DNA from: JANNWF01 sp038205755 | GTDB lineage: Bacteria > Pseudomonadota > Gammaproteobacteria > Xanthomonadales > Xanthomonadaceae | Assembly: GCA_038205755.1 (NCBI GenBank) | Contig: JBBRBN010000001.1 | Location: 28,914 to 92,913 of the forward strand | Direction: 5' to 3' | DNA: 64,000 nt | Part shown: positions 1 to 7,456 of the stretch, piece by piece | How positions within the stretch are numbered: the first letter of the stretch is position 1 | Layout of the letters: every line of letters starts with the position of its first letter | Program-made: the position numbers and the translations under genes | The notes under the pieces: model-generated | The model's input: only the letters and a program-made list of their open reading frames with translations | The model's database searches: none | Told to the model about the DNA's origin: nothing

Positions 1-479
1 GTGCTGGCGAACTCCTGACCGGTGTAGAGCGACCCACGGAACTGCAGTTTGACCTCGCTGGTGGCGGCCGGACGGCCGCCAGTGCCCTCCTCGATGACCC
101 GATACTGCAGGCCACTTGGCAGCGTCACGATGCCAGGCTTGCCGCGATTCTTGGACAGAAACTCGTCGCTCTTGGACTTGTTCTCACCAGAGACACGGGT
201 GAACTCGGTGCGCATCTGCTCCCCGAGCTTGGCCTGCATCTGCTCCAGCGAGGCGCGCATGTCGGCTTCAGCAACCGCCGGTGGCCGCTTGCCGTAACCG
301 TCCTGAATCGCACGGATCACGGTGTTGATATCGACATCGATCTTGCGCTCGTTGAAGTCTTTGCCGATTTCAAAGCCAACCGAATAGCTCAGCTTGCCCT
401 TTTCCGACGTTGTGTCCTGCGCGGTCGCGGCCTGCATTCCCATGATCGCGAGTAGTGCGATCGCCAAGCGAAACTTCAT
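1..479 (-). CDS. FKBP-type peptidyl-prolyl isomerase, exported (C-terminus outside window)
   Basis: Folding catalyst of the envelope, Mip/FkpA type. Only the first 159 codons are present; the rest runs off the left edge. Residues 1-20 form a signal peptide (KFR, hydrophobic core, cleavage expected after ATA before Gln21). Residues about 25-115 resemble the helical FKBP_N dimerisation domain, and the FKBP catalytic fold starts near residue 118 with IVTLPSGLQYRVIEEGTG. A perfect AGGAGG lies 6 bases before the ATG, which fixes the start. It is transcribed divergently from the crotonase gene. The catalytic pocket cannot be judged because it is not in the window. Confidence 0.9.
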   Translation of the reverse strand, partial: MKFRLAIALLAIMGMQAATAQDTTSEKGKLSYSVGFEIGKDFNERKIDVDINTVIRAIQDGYGKRPPAVAEADMRASLEQMQAKLGEQMRTEFTRVSGENKSKSDEFLSKNRGKPGIVTLPSGLQYRVIEEGTGGRPAATSEVKLQFRGSLYTGQEFAS

Positions 480-710
480 CGACAGCCTCCTGAAGGCGTT
501 AACAGCAGATCCGGGTCAGAACGACCCGACGAAAAGACCGCTAAGGATACCGGGCGTCCGCCCTGCCCGCTACCGGGCGGAGCAAGTCCGTTCACCCCGC
601 GCTCCCGAATGACCGGTCCAAGAGAGCGTCAAGCGCACTGCAGAGTTCCCGCGCCGCGCCACGCTGGACGGCTAGAATTCAGGCTCACCAATCCACAAGG
701 GACCGCCGTC

Positions 711-1493
711 ATGTCCACTTCGACCCTGCTGATCGAACCACGCGGTGCCATCCAGCGGATCACCATCAACCGTCCCGACAAGCTCAATGCGCTCAACCAG
801 CAGACATTGACCGAGCTGCATGCGGCGTTTGCCGCCGCCGGCAGCGACGCCAGCGTGCGGGTCGTTGTTTTGCGCGGCGCTGGCGACAAGGCTTTTGTGG
901 CAGGGGCCGACATCGCCGAGCTGGCCACCGCCAGTCCAATCGCGGCGCGCGAGTTCTCGCGCCATGGGCAGCAGCTGATGAGCCGGGTCGAAGCGCTGGG
1001 CAAGCCGGTCATCGCCGAGATCGACGGGTTTGCGCTGGGCGGTGGCATGGAGCTGGCAATGGCCTGCCATTTCCGGATTGCCAGCGAGCGCGCCCGCTTC
1101 GGGCAGCCGGAGATCAACCTCGGCATCATTCCGGGATTTGGCGGCACCCAGCGCCTGCTGCGCCTTGCCGGCAGGCAGGCCGCCCTGGAACTTTGCCTGA
1201 CTGGCACCCCCATTTCTGCGGCTCGCGCACTGGCGCTGGGGATGGTGAATGCCGTGGTGGCGCCGGAGCAGCTCGAAGACGACGTTCTGGCCCGTGCGGC
1301 CCGTTTGGCGGCGGCGGCCCCGCTGGCGCTGCGCGGCATTCTGGATGCCATTCTGGTCGGTGGCGAGTGCCCGCTGCCGATGGCGCTCGACTACGAAACC
1401 CAGTGCTTTGCGGTGTGCGCCGCCAGCGAAGACATGCGCGAGGGAACCCGCGCCTTTCTGGAACGGCGCAAGGCTGAGTTCCACGGCCGCTGA
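711..1493 (+). CDS. Enoyl-CoA hydratase/isomerase (crotonase family)
   Basis: Cytosolic crotonase-fold enzyme of 260 residues, the usual family length, probably hydrating 2-enoyl-CoA in beta-oxidation. The two acid residues of true hydratases are both visible: Glu114 in GGGMELAMACHF and Glu134 in GQPEINLGIIPGFGGTQRL, spaced 20 apart as in the rat enzyme. AFVAGADI near residue 64 supplies an oxyanion-hole segment. An upstream in-frame ATG at 609 exists, but the family begins near MSTSTLLIEP. A TAGAAT -10-like hexamer at 673-678 lies 33 bases before the start. It is followed after 3 bases by rnfC, so the two are probably cotranscribed. Exact chain-length preference cannot be read. Confidence 0.9.
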   Translation: MSTSTLLIEPRGAIQRITINRPDKLNALNQQTLTELHAAFAAAGSDASVRVVVLRGAGDKAFVAGADIAELATASPIAAREFSRHGQQLMSRVEALGKPVIAEIDGFALGGGMELAMACHFRIASERARFGQPEINLGIIPGFGGTQRLLRLAGRQAALELCLTGTPISAARALALGMVNAVVAPEQLEDDVLARAARLAAAAPLALRGILDAILVGGECPLPMALDYETQCFAVCAASEDMREGTRAFLERRKAEFHGR

Positions 1494-1496
1494 CCG

Positions 1497-2987
1497 ATGG
1501 CGCGCCAGCACGCCTTCCACGGTGGCTTGCGCCTGCCGGCCCACAAGGCCGAAGCAGCCGGACGCCCGATCGCCCGTTGCCCGCTCCCGGAGCGTCTGCG
1601 CGTGCCGCTAACGCAGCACGCGGGTGCCAGCGCACTCGTGCTGGTGAAAGCAGGGGACACGGTGGTCGCTGGACAGCTGCTAGGTCGCGCCGATGGAACG
1701 ATCAGCGCCGCGGTGCACGCCCCCGCGAGCGGTGTGGTCGAGGCCGTAGACCTGCAGATGCTGCCGCACCCGGGCCAGCTGTCCGCACTTTGCGTGACCA
1801 TCCGCTGTTCGGCACAGCAGGTCACGCAGTCCTACGAGCCAATGCCCGATTGGCCGCAGTGCGAGGCAAGCGTGCTGCTTGAGCGTATTCAGGAATGCGG
1901 CGTGGTGGGTCTGGGCGGCGCCGCGTTTCCCACCGCAGCCAAACTTGGCATCGGCCGTAAGCTGCTGATCCTGAACGGCGCTGAATGCGAACCGTGGATC
2001 GCCTGCGATGACCGCCTGCTGCGCGAGCGCGCCGCCGAGGTGGTAGCGGGAGGCCGCCTGCTGCGACACATCAGCGGCGCCGAGCGCTGCCTGCTCGCTA
2101 TCGAGGACTCCATGACCGATGCGCTGGCAGCGGTGCGCGGCGTTTTGGCGCTGGACGAGGGCGTTGAGCTGGTGACGGTGCCCACGATCTACCCGCAGGG
2201 CGGCGAACGCCAGCTCATCCAACTGCTGACTGGGCTCGAGGTACCGCGCGGCGGATTGCCCCGCGACCTGGGCGTCCTGGTCCTCAACGTTGCAACGGCT
2301 GCCGCCTGCTGGCGAGCGGTCGCGCTGGGCGAGCCGCTTACGCGCCGCATCGTCACCGTGACCGGCCCGGGCGTCTCTGAGCCGGGCAACTTTGATGTAG
2401 CGCTGGGCACCTCGATCCAGCACTTGGTTGCCCAGGCCGGCGGCTACACCGCGTCCGCCGCTCGCCTGCTGCAGGGCGGGCCGCTGATGGGCGTCGCGTT
2501 GCCGCATGACGACCTGCCGATCACCAAAAGCAGCAACTGCATCCTTGTCCTCGGTGCCGACGATGTGCGGGATTCGGCCCCCGAACTGCCGTGCATCCGC
2601 TGTGGCGCCTGCGCAGAAGTGTGCCCCGCGCAGCTGCTGCCGCAGCAGCTGCTGGCGTTTGCGCAGGCCGGCAACTGGCAGAGGCTGCAGTCGCATGGCC
2701 TGTTCGACTGTATCGAATGTGGCTGCTGCGACCTGGTTTGCCCGAGTCACATCCCGCTGGTTGAGCACTACCGTTTTGCCAAGAGCGAGCTGCGGCTTCG
2801 CGAGCGCGAGGCAGCCACCGCCGCCGCCGCCAAGCAGCGATTTGACGCCCGCGCCCAGCGCATGCAGCGCGCTGATGAGGCCCGCGCAGCGCGATACGCG
2901 GCACGAGCGGACGCCAGCTCAACCGAGGCAGTGCAGGCAGCAATCGAGCGGGCCCAGGCGCGACAGATCCGGGCGTCCGGCGAGTGA
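1497..2987 (+). CDS. rnfC: Rnf complex subunit C (NADH/FMN and 4Fe-4S subunit)
   Basis: Peripheral subunit of the Rnf/Rsx ion-translocating ferredoxin:NAD+ oxidoreductase (SoxR-reducing Rsx in E. coli). The N-terminal sandwich domain spans about residues 10-120, and a Gly-rich nucleotide/flavin region begins at GLGGAAFPTAAKLG. Two ferredoxin clusters are complete: Cys366, 369, 372, 376 and Cys405, 408, 411, 415. The tail from about 430 is Ala/Arg/Glu-rich and predicted coiled coil, much shorter than the repeated tail of E. coli RsxC. The stop overlaps the rnfD start in GTGA. No rnfB or rnfA precedes it; a crotonase gene occupies that place. Confidence 0.95.
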   Translation: MARQHAFHGGLRLPAHKAEAAGRPIARCPLPERLRVPLTQHAGASALVLVKAGDTVVAGQLLGRADGTISAAVHAPASGVVEAVDLQMLPHPGQLSALCVTIRCSAQQVTQSYEPMPDWPQCEASVLLERIQECGVVGLGGAAFPTAAKLGIGRKLLILNGAECEPWIACDDRLLRERAAEVVAGGRLLRHISGAERCLLAIEDSMTDALAAVRGVLALDEGVELVTVPTIYPQGGERQLIQLLTGLEVPRGGLPRDLGVLVLNVATAAACWRAVALGEPLTRRIVTVTGPGVSEPGNFDVALGTSIQHLVAQAGGYTASAARLLQGGPLMGVALPHDDLPITKSSNCILVLGADDVRDSAPELPCIRCGACAEVCPAQLLPQQLLAFAQAGNWQRLQSHGLFDCIECGCCDLVCPSHIPLVEHYRFAKSELRLREREAATAAAAKQRFDARAQRMQRADEARAARYAARADASSTEAVQAAIERAQARQIRASGE

Positions 2988-4021
2988 AGACGTTTGCCAC
3001 CGCCGGCGCACCCCACCTGGCGCCGCGTCGCAGCGTCCGGACCGTGATGGGACTGGTGCTGGTCGCACTGCTGCCGGGGACCGCCGCACAGGCGATCTGG
3101 TTCGGACCGGGCGTGCTGATCCAGATTGGCCTGGCGGTCGGGTTCGCGTTGGCTTTTGAGGCGCTGATGCTGATCCTGCGGCGGCAGCCGCTGCGGCCCT
3201 TTCTCGGCGATCTCAGCGCACCGGTCGCCGCGATTTTGTTCGCGCTATGCATGCCGCCGCTGGCGCCGTGGTGGGTTGCGGCGATCGGCATGTTCGCGGC
3301 GATGGTAGTGGCCAAGCACCTGTACGGCGGACTCGGCTACAACCTCTTCAATCCAGCCATGGTCGGCTATGCCGCCGTCCTGATCTGTTTTCCGCTGGAG
3401 CTGTCGCGCTGGCCCGCAGCGCAGTTTGCGGATGCAACGGTGAGCATGGGCGACGCGCTGCGCGCCATTTTGCTCTCAGTGCCGCCCTCCGCTGGTTGGG
3501 ATGCGGTGGCGCAACCGACCCCGCTCGACGCACTGCGGGTGGGCGAGTCGAAAGGGTTGACGCTGCGCGAAGTCGGCGACGCGGCGGTGTTCGGCCAGTT
3601 CGGGGCACGGGGCTGGGAGTGGGTTGCCGCCGGCCACGCGCTCGGCGGCCTGCTTCTGCTGTCGCTGCGCATCATCCCCTGGCAGGTCCCGGTGGCACTG
3701 CTCGCTGCCGTTGTGGTCGTCAGCACTCCGCTGCACCTGTACGACCCGGACCTGTACCCCGGCGCCCTGCAGCAGCTGGCGATGGGCGGGCTGGTGCTGG
3801 CGGCGTTCTTCATTGCCACCGACCCCGTGTCGGGCTGCACCACGCCGCGTGGTCGACTGGTGTTTGGCGCGGGCGTGGCGCTGCTGGCGCTGGCCATCCG
3901 CCGCTGGGGCGCCTATCCCGACGGCGTCGCGTTCGCGGTTCTGCTGATGAACTGCGCCGCACCCTGGATCGATCTGCATACCCGGCCGCGCATCTTTGGC
4001 GAGCCGCGGAGTGGCCGATGA
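2984..4021 (+). CDS. rnfD: Rnf complex subunit D (membrane flavoprotein)
   Basis: Integral membrane subunit of 345 residues with about nine hydrophobic segments. The conserved GYNLFNPAMVGYA stretch is at residues 118-130. AQPTPLDALR gives Thr179 at the place where RnfD/NqrB proteins carry covalent FMN; this assignment comes from family knowledge. DPVSGCTTPRGR near residue 285 is also a family block. It starts with GTG inside the rnfC stop (GTGA) and is translationally coupled. The next gene, rnfG, overlaps its last four bases (ATGA). Confidence 0.94.
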   Translation: MKTFATAGAPHLAPRRSVRTVMGLVLVALLPGTAAQAIWFGPGVLIQIGLAVGFALAFEALMLILRRQPLRPFLGDLSAPVAAILFALCMPPLAPWWVAAIGMFAAMVVAKHLYGGLGYNLFNPAMVGYAAVLICFPLELSRWPAAQFADATVSMGDALRAILLSVPPSAGWDAVAQPTPLDALRVGESKGLTLREVGDAAVFGQFGARGWEWVAAGHALGGLLLLSLRIIPWQVPVALLAAVVVVSTPLHLYDPDLYPGALQQLAMGGLVLAAFFIATDPVSGCTTPRGRLVFGAGVALLALAIRRWGAYPDGVAFAVLLMNCAAPWIDLHTRPRIFGEPRSGR

Positions 4022-4671
4022 GCCATTCCGGCCACATCGTGCGCGCCGCTGCCGCATTGACCGGCCTAGCGCTGCTTGCGGTGACGCTGCTCAGTGGCAC
4101 CGAACGGCTGACCCGAGATCGAATCGCCGACGCCCGCGCCCAGGCCGAGCTCGACGCGCTCTCGCTGGTGCTGCAGCCGAGTCTGTACGACAACCCGCTG
4201 GCGACGGACCGGATCAAGGTCAGCGCGCCGCAGTGGCTGGGCTCGGACCAGCCGCTGACCGTATGGCGGGCGCGACGCGACGGCGTGCCTGCGGCGCTCA
4301 TCCTGCAGGCAGTAGCGCGCGACGGCTACTCCGGACCCATCGACCTGCGGATTGGCGTCGACCATCTGGGTCGGGTGACCGGCGTGCGGGTGGTGGCACA
4401 CCAGGAAACGCCTGGCCTTGGCGACGCCATCGAAGCGCAGCGCAGCGATTGGATTGACGGCTTCACTGGCCGCTCGCTTGATTCACCCGCACCGCAGCGC
4501 TGGGCGGTGCGGCGTGACGGCGGCGACTTCGACCAGTTCGCCGGCGCCACGATCACGCCGCGCGCAGTGGTGCGCGCGGTGCGCACGACGCTGGCATATG
4601 TCCAACGTCACGGACCAGCGCTGTTCGCTGCGCCGACCGACAGTACGCTGGAGCATCTTGATGGCCCATAA
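4018..4671 (+). CDS. rnfG: Rnf complex subunit G (periplasmic covalent-FMN subunit)
   Basis: Single N-terminal membrane helix (residues about 9-26) followed by a periplasmic FMN-binding domain, 217 residues in all. HQETPGLGDAIE at 128-139 is the family signature. AGATIT at 175-180 contains Thr178, the expected phosphoester attachment site for FMN; the usual motif is SGAT, so the first Ser is Ala here. The ATG is nested in the end of rnfD (ATGA overlap), which selects this start over longer in-frame possibilities. Confidence 0.94.
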   Translation: MSHSGHIVRAAAALTGLALLAVTLLSGTERLTRDRIADARAQAELDALSLVLQPSLYDNPLATDRIKVSAPQWLGSDQPLTVWRARRDGVPAALILQAVARDGYSGPIDLRIGVDHLGRVTGVRVVAHQETPGLGDAIEAQRSDWIDGFTGRSLDSPAPQRWAVRRDGGDFDQFAGATITPRAVVRAVRTTLAYVQRHGPALFAAPTDSTLEHLDGP

Positions 4672-4731
4672 AGCGCGCCCGCTGGCGAATAGCGTCTTTG
4701 GCGGCGCGTGTCCCGCTACGATGCCCCAGTC

Positions 4732-5406
4732 ATGAGCACTCCGACACCACCCAGCCAGATCGTCGAATACGGGCTGTGGTCGGGCAACGTGGGCTTGGTC
4801 CAGCTGCTCGGACTTTGCCCGTTGCTGGCGGTCAGCAACTCAGCGGTCAATGCGCTTGGGCTCGGCATCGCGACGGTGCTGGCGCTTACCTGCACCGGCG
4901 CAGCCATCGCCCTGCTGCGCCGGCTGACGCGCCAGGAAGTCCGCATTCCGGCGTTCGTGATGGTGATCGCGGCAGTCGTCACCAGCATCGAACTCGCCAT
5001 GCATGCCTGGCTGCCGGACCTGCACCGCGTGCTCGGCCTGTTCCTGCCGCTCATCGTCACCAACTGCGCCATCATGGCGCGCGCCGAAGCGTTCGCATCG
5101 CGCAACGACCCGCTGCGGGCGGCGCTCGACGGGATGGCGGTCGGCACTGGCTTCCTTGCCGTTTTGCTGCTGCTGGGCGGCGTTCGCGAGCTGCTTGGTC
5201 AAGGCAGCCTGTTTGCCGGCGCCGGCGCGCTGCTTGGTCTGCCCGCCATCGAGCTGCACAGCGAGGGCTACCGCGGATTGCTGCTCGCCTTGCTGCCGCC
5301 GGGCGCGTTCATTCTGCTGGCGCTGCTGATTGCGCTGCAGCAGATGCTGCGGCGGCCACGCTTGAGGAAGGCAGCGCCCGGCGCCGCCGTCGAGCGTTCG
5401 GCATGA
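4732..5406 (+). CDS. rnfE: Rnf complex subunit E (membrane subunit)
   Basis: Six-helix membrane subunit of the RnfA/RnfE/NqrDE family, 224 residues. The two family Cys positions are present: Cys29 in LLGLCPLLAVSNSAVNALG and Cys112 in LPLIVTNCAIMARAEAFA. In characterised complexes such residues of the A and E subunits share an intramembrane Fe-S centre. An upstream in-frame GTG at 4708 would add eight residues, but the ATG at 4732 gives the family start. The stop overlaps the nth start (ATGA), the same rnfE-nth order as in E. coli. Confidence 0.94.
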   Translation: MSTPTPPSQIVEYGLWSGNVGLVQLLGLCPLLAVSNSAVNALGLGIATVLALTCTGAAIALLRRLTRQEVRIPAFVMVIAAVVTSIELAMHAWLPDLHRVLGLFLPLIVTNCAIMARAEAFASRNDPLRAALDGMAVGTGFLAVLLLLGGVRELLGQGSLFAGAGALLGLPAIELHSEGYRGLLLALLPPGAFILLALLIALQQMLRRPRLRKAAPGAAVERSA

Positions 5407-6047
5407 GGCTCACTGATCGCATCGAGCTGTTTCGCAGACTGCGCGAAATCAACCCGCACCCGACCACCGAACTCGAATACCGCTCGCCGTTCGAGTTGCT
5501 GGTCGCGGTCATCCTGTCCGCCCAGTCCACCGATGTGGGGGTCAATCGCGCCACTCGCGGGCTGTTCGCCGCGGCCAGCACGCCGGCCGAGATGGTTGCA
5601 CTGGGTGAGACGGCGCTGAAGCGACACATCGCCACCATCGGACTCTTCAACGCCAAGGCAAAACATATCGTGGCGACCTGCCAGCGGCTGGTCGATCTTC
5701 ACCAGGGAGAGGTGCCACGCGAGCGCGAGGCGCTTGAGGCGCTGCCCGGCGTCGGGCGAAAAACCGCCAACGTGGTGCTTAACACCGCGTTCGGCGAGCC
5801 AACCATCGCTGTCGACACGCACATCTTGCGGGTCGCAAACCGCACTCGACTGGCGCCCGGCAAGACCGTCGTGCAGGTTGAGCAGGGTCTGCTCAAGCGG
5901 GTGCCGCCGGAATTTCGTCAGGATGCGCATCACTGGCTGATTCTGCATGGTCGCTACGTGTGCAAGGCCCGCAAGCCACTCTGCGGGCGCTGCGTCATCC
6001 ATGACCTCTGCGGCTATCGCGACAAGCAGCCGGCTGAGCGGGTCTGA
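5403..6047 (+). CDS. nth: Endonuclease III (DNA glycosylase/AP lyase)
   Basis: Base-excision repair enzyme removing oxidised pyrimidines and cleaving AP sites. The helix-hairpin-helix LPGVGRKTANVVLN holds the catalytic Lys120, VDTHILRVANR holds Asp138, and the 4Fe-4S ligands are Cys187, 194, 197 and 203. All of these fall at the same numbers as in the E. coli protein, which supports both identity and the chosen start. It is the last gene of the rnf run and is coupled to rnfE through ATGA. Length is 214 residues, normal for the family. Confidence 0.97.
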   Translation: MRLTDRIELFRRLREINPHPTTELEYRSPFELLVAVILSAQSTDVGVNRATRGLFAAASTPAEMVALGETALKRHIATIGLFNAKAKHIVATCQRLVDLHQGEVPREREALEALPGVGRKTANVVLNTAFGEPTIAVDTHILRVANRTRLAPGKTVVQVEQGLLKRVPPEFRQDAHHWLILHGRYVCKARKPLCGRCVIHDLCGYRDKQPAERV

Positions 6048-6414
6048 TCTGTTACCGTTTCATTGGATGGCAATTTGTTCGTCAGCCGCCCGAGGCGGCG
6101 GGCAAAAACTGAACGAATGGTAAACTGCTTGGGCGCCGGCGTGCACCACTTCGCCTCGACCAGCGCTCTCTCTCTGCGCAGCGCAAACCGGCCGACCGCC
6201 GATGATCGGTAACCGACTCCGCGTTATTCTTGGCCGCATGTTTCACGAAATCGCGCCATGGACGCGCAGGGTATTGTCCGCACGAGTGGTTTTTCGAAAG
6301 CGCGTCGAATCGGACCGGACGACCGGCTGAGGAAAACGTCTTGTGCGGACACCAGATCAAGCGCGAGCGTGTGACATTCATGAAACATGCGGGTTAGTAC
6401 CGAGGGAACGCCGG
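6048..6414. other. Intergenic region before the sigma-factor gene
   Basis: No gene is seen here. A short inverted repeat GCCGCC-CGA-GGCGGC at 6085-6099 follows nth but has no T-run in that direction, so it is at best a weak terminator. GGTAACC occurs at 6208-6214 and recurs before bufA (7106-7112); GTAACC is the reported -35 type of Caulobacter SigF promoters, but no matching -10 element is seen. The small palindrome CCGATGATCGG at 6199-6209 overlaps it. Confidence 0.4.
6402..6407 (+). promoter_or_regulatory. Ribosome-binding site deciding the sigma-factor start
   Basis: GAGGGA lies 7 bases before the ATG at 6415. This favours translation of the repeat that follows, rather than a start at one of the in-frame GTG codons inside the repeat. 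Confidence 0.55.
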
Positions 6415-7023
6415 ATGATCGCCCACCAGGCAGTGACGAACATCGCAGTGACGGACATCGCTGTGACGAACGTCGCTGTGACGGCCATCGCTGTGACGAA
6501 CGTCGCTGTGACAGACATCGCAGTGACTGACATCGAAGCGGCGCGCGACGGCGATGCCAAGGCGCTGGCGCGACTGCTGTGCAGCCAGCGGCGGCGCGTC
6601 GTCCGCTACGCCGAGCGGCACTGCGTTGTCCACGATGTGGAAGACGCGGTGCAGGAGACCCTGCTCATCGCCAGCCGCCAGATCGGCGCACTCCGAAATG
6701 TCGAAGCATTCAACGGCTGGCTGTTCCGCATCGTCAAGCGCGAGTGCGACCGCTTCAAACGGCTGTGGCGCACCCATCTGTTCGACTATTCTCCGGAGGC
6801 CGCCATGCAGGAGCCGGTCTATCGCGTGTCCGAAGATCTGCGTATCGACATCGCGGCGGCGATCGCGTCGCTGCCGGCCCACTATCGCGAGGTACTGCTG
6901 CTGCGTGATGTGCAGGAGCTGACTGTCGCCGAGATGGCCACGCAGCTGGCGCTGACACGTGAAGCGGTCAAGGGCCGCCTGCATCGGGCCCGGCTGCTGG
7001 TGCGGGAGTACCTCCACCCCTGA
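6415..7023 (+). CDS. ECF-type RNA polymerase sigma factor with N-terminal AVT[ND][IV] repeat
   Basis: Alternative sigma-70 factor of 202 residues. After MIAHQ come seven five-residue repeats (AVTNI, AVTDI, AVTNV, AVTAI and so on, residues 6-40). Region 2 then runs at about 41-120 (EAARDGDAKALARLL, DVEDAVQETLLIASRQ, FNGWLFRIVKRECDRF), and region 4 at about 142-202 (LPAHYREVLLLRDVQELTV, AEMATQLALTREAVKGRLHRAR). The gene sits 120 bases before the bufferin-type operon. In Caulobacter a SigF-type factor controls homologous genes, so it is the likely regulator here. No adjacent anti-sigma (NrsF/DUF1109) is present. In-frame GTG codons in every repeat offer alternative starts, including GTG at 6523 giving VTDIEAARDGD. 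Confidence 0.9.
   Translation: MIAHQAVTNIAVTDIAVTNVAVTAIAVTNVAVTDIAVTDIEAARDGDAKALARLLCSQRRRVVRYAERHCVVHDVEDAVQETLLIASRQIGALRNVEAFNGWLFRIVKRECDRFKRLWRTHLFDYSPEAAMQEPVYRVSEDLRIDIAAAIASLPAHYREVLLLRDVQELTVAEMATQLALTREAVKGRLHRARLLVREYLHP
6430..6534 (+). repeat. Seven tandem 15-bp units inside the sigma-factor gene
   Basis: Units of the form GC(A/T)GTGAC(G/A/T)(A/G)(A/C)C(A/G)TC are repeated seven times without interruption. Each encodes AVT[N/D/A][I/V]. Because the unit is a multiple of three, gain or loss of copies would keep the frame. Confidence 0.95.
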
Positions 7024-7072
7024 TTCGCCCCGTATTCGTAATCGGCCCCGCACCGTCTGGGGGCCTTTCCAT

Positions 7073-7117
7073 CCGACCCTGACGGGGTCGGGCCACCCGG
7101 CGAGAGGTAACCTCGCC
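7073..7117 (+). promoter_or_regulatory. Two stem-loops in the bufA leader
   Basis: CCGACCC (7073-7079) pairs with GGGTCGG (7085-7091) around a 5-base loop, and GGCGAG (7099-7104) pairs with CTCGCC (7112-7117) around AGGTAAC. The loop of the second contains most of the GGTAACC that also occurs upstream of the sigma-factor gene. The first could end the sigma-factor transcript, but there is no T-run. The ribosome site GGGAGA at 7133-7138 follows. Confidence 0.35.
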
Positions 7118-7143
7118 ACTCAAGCAAACCTCGGGAGACATTC

Positions 7144-7437
7144 ATGAACAAGACCATCAAGCCACTTTCAATCGCCATCGGCGCCGCCTTCATCGGCTCA
7201 CTGGCTCTGGCCGGCAGTGCCGTGGCGTCAAACGGCTTCGGCATGACCGACCTCGACTCCGGCTATCAGCTGGTCGGCGAGAAGGGCAAGGAAGGCAAGT
7301 GCGGTGAGGGCAAGTGCGGCGAGGACAAGAAGGCCGAAGGCGCGTGTGGCGAAGGCAAGAAGGCCGAAGGCGCATGCGGCGAAGGCAAGAAGGCCGAAGG
7401 CAAGTGCGGCGAAGGCAAGTGCGGCGGCGCGGCGTAA
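7144..7437 (+). CDS. bufA: Bufferin/oxazolin-type RiPP precursor, secreted, EGKCG repeats (DUF2282-like)
   Basis: 97-residue precursor peptide. Residues 1-28 are a signal peptide (NKTIK, hydrophobic core, cleavage expected after SAVA). The mature part carries six Cys (53, 58, 68, 78, 88, 93), all in EGKCG (four) or EGACG (two) motifs, separated by Lys-rich linkers. In Haemophilus HvfA and Caulobacter bufferins, such Cys are converted by a DUF692 iron oxidase into thio-oxazole-type or oxazolone/thioamide groups that bind copper. Here the DUF692 gene follows after 19 bases, so the peptide is very probably its substrate. GGGAGA is 5 bases before the ATG. Copper binding is inference. Confidence 0.88.
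   Translation: MNKTIKPLSIAIGAAFIGSLALAGSAVASNGFGMTDLDSGYQLVGEKGKEGKCGEGKCGEDKKAEGACGEGKKAEGACGEGKKAEGKCGEGKCGGAA
7321..7410 (+). repeat. Three tandem 30-bp units in the bufA core
   Basis: Three consecutive 30-base units encode E(D/G)KKAEG(A/A/K)CG. They differ mainly at codon 2 (GAC or GGC versus GGC) and at the residue before Cys, so two copies read EGACG and the last reads EGKCG. This looks like recent expansion of the modifiable core. Confidence 0.9.
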
Positions 7438-7456
7438 GCACCGTCTGAAATCCGAC

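Noticed and set aside
6430..6534. CRISPR-like array
   Set aside because: Uniform 15-bp head-to-tail units without spacers, fully inside a coding frame.
7107..7132. Full SigF-type promoter (GTAACC plus CGAA) for bufA
   Set aside because: No CGAA at the required 16-base spacing; the transcript would also start on the start codon and lose the ribosome site.
7304..7456. N-terminal extension of bufB through bufA
   Set aside because: It is a frame-shifted reading of the EGKCG repeat and lacks family similarity.
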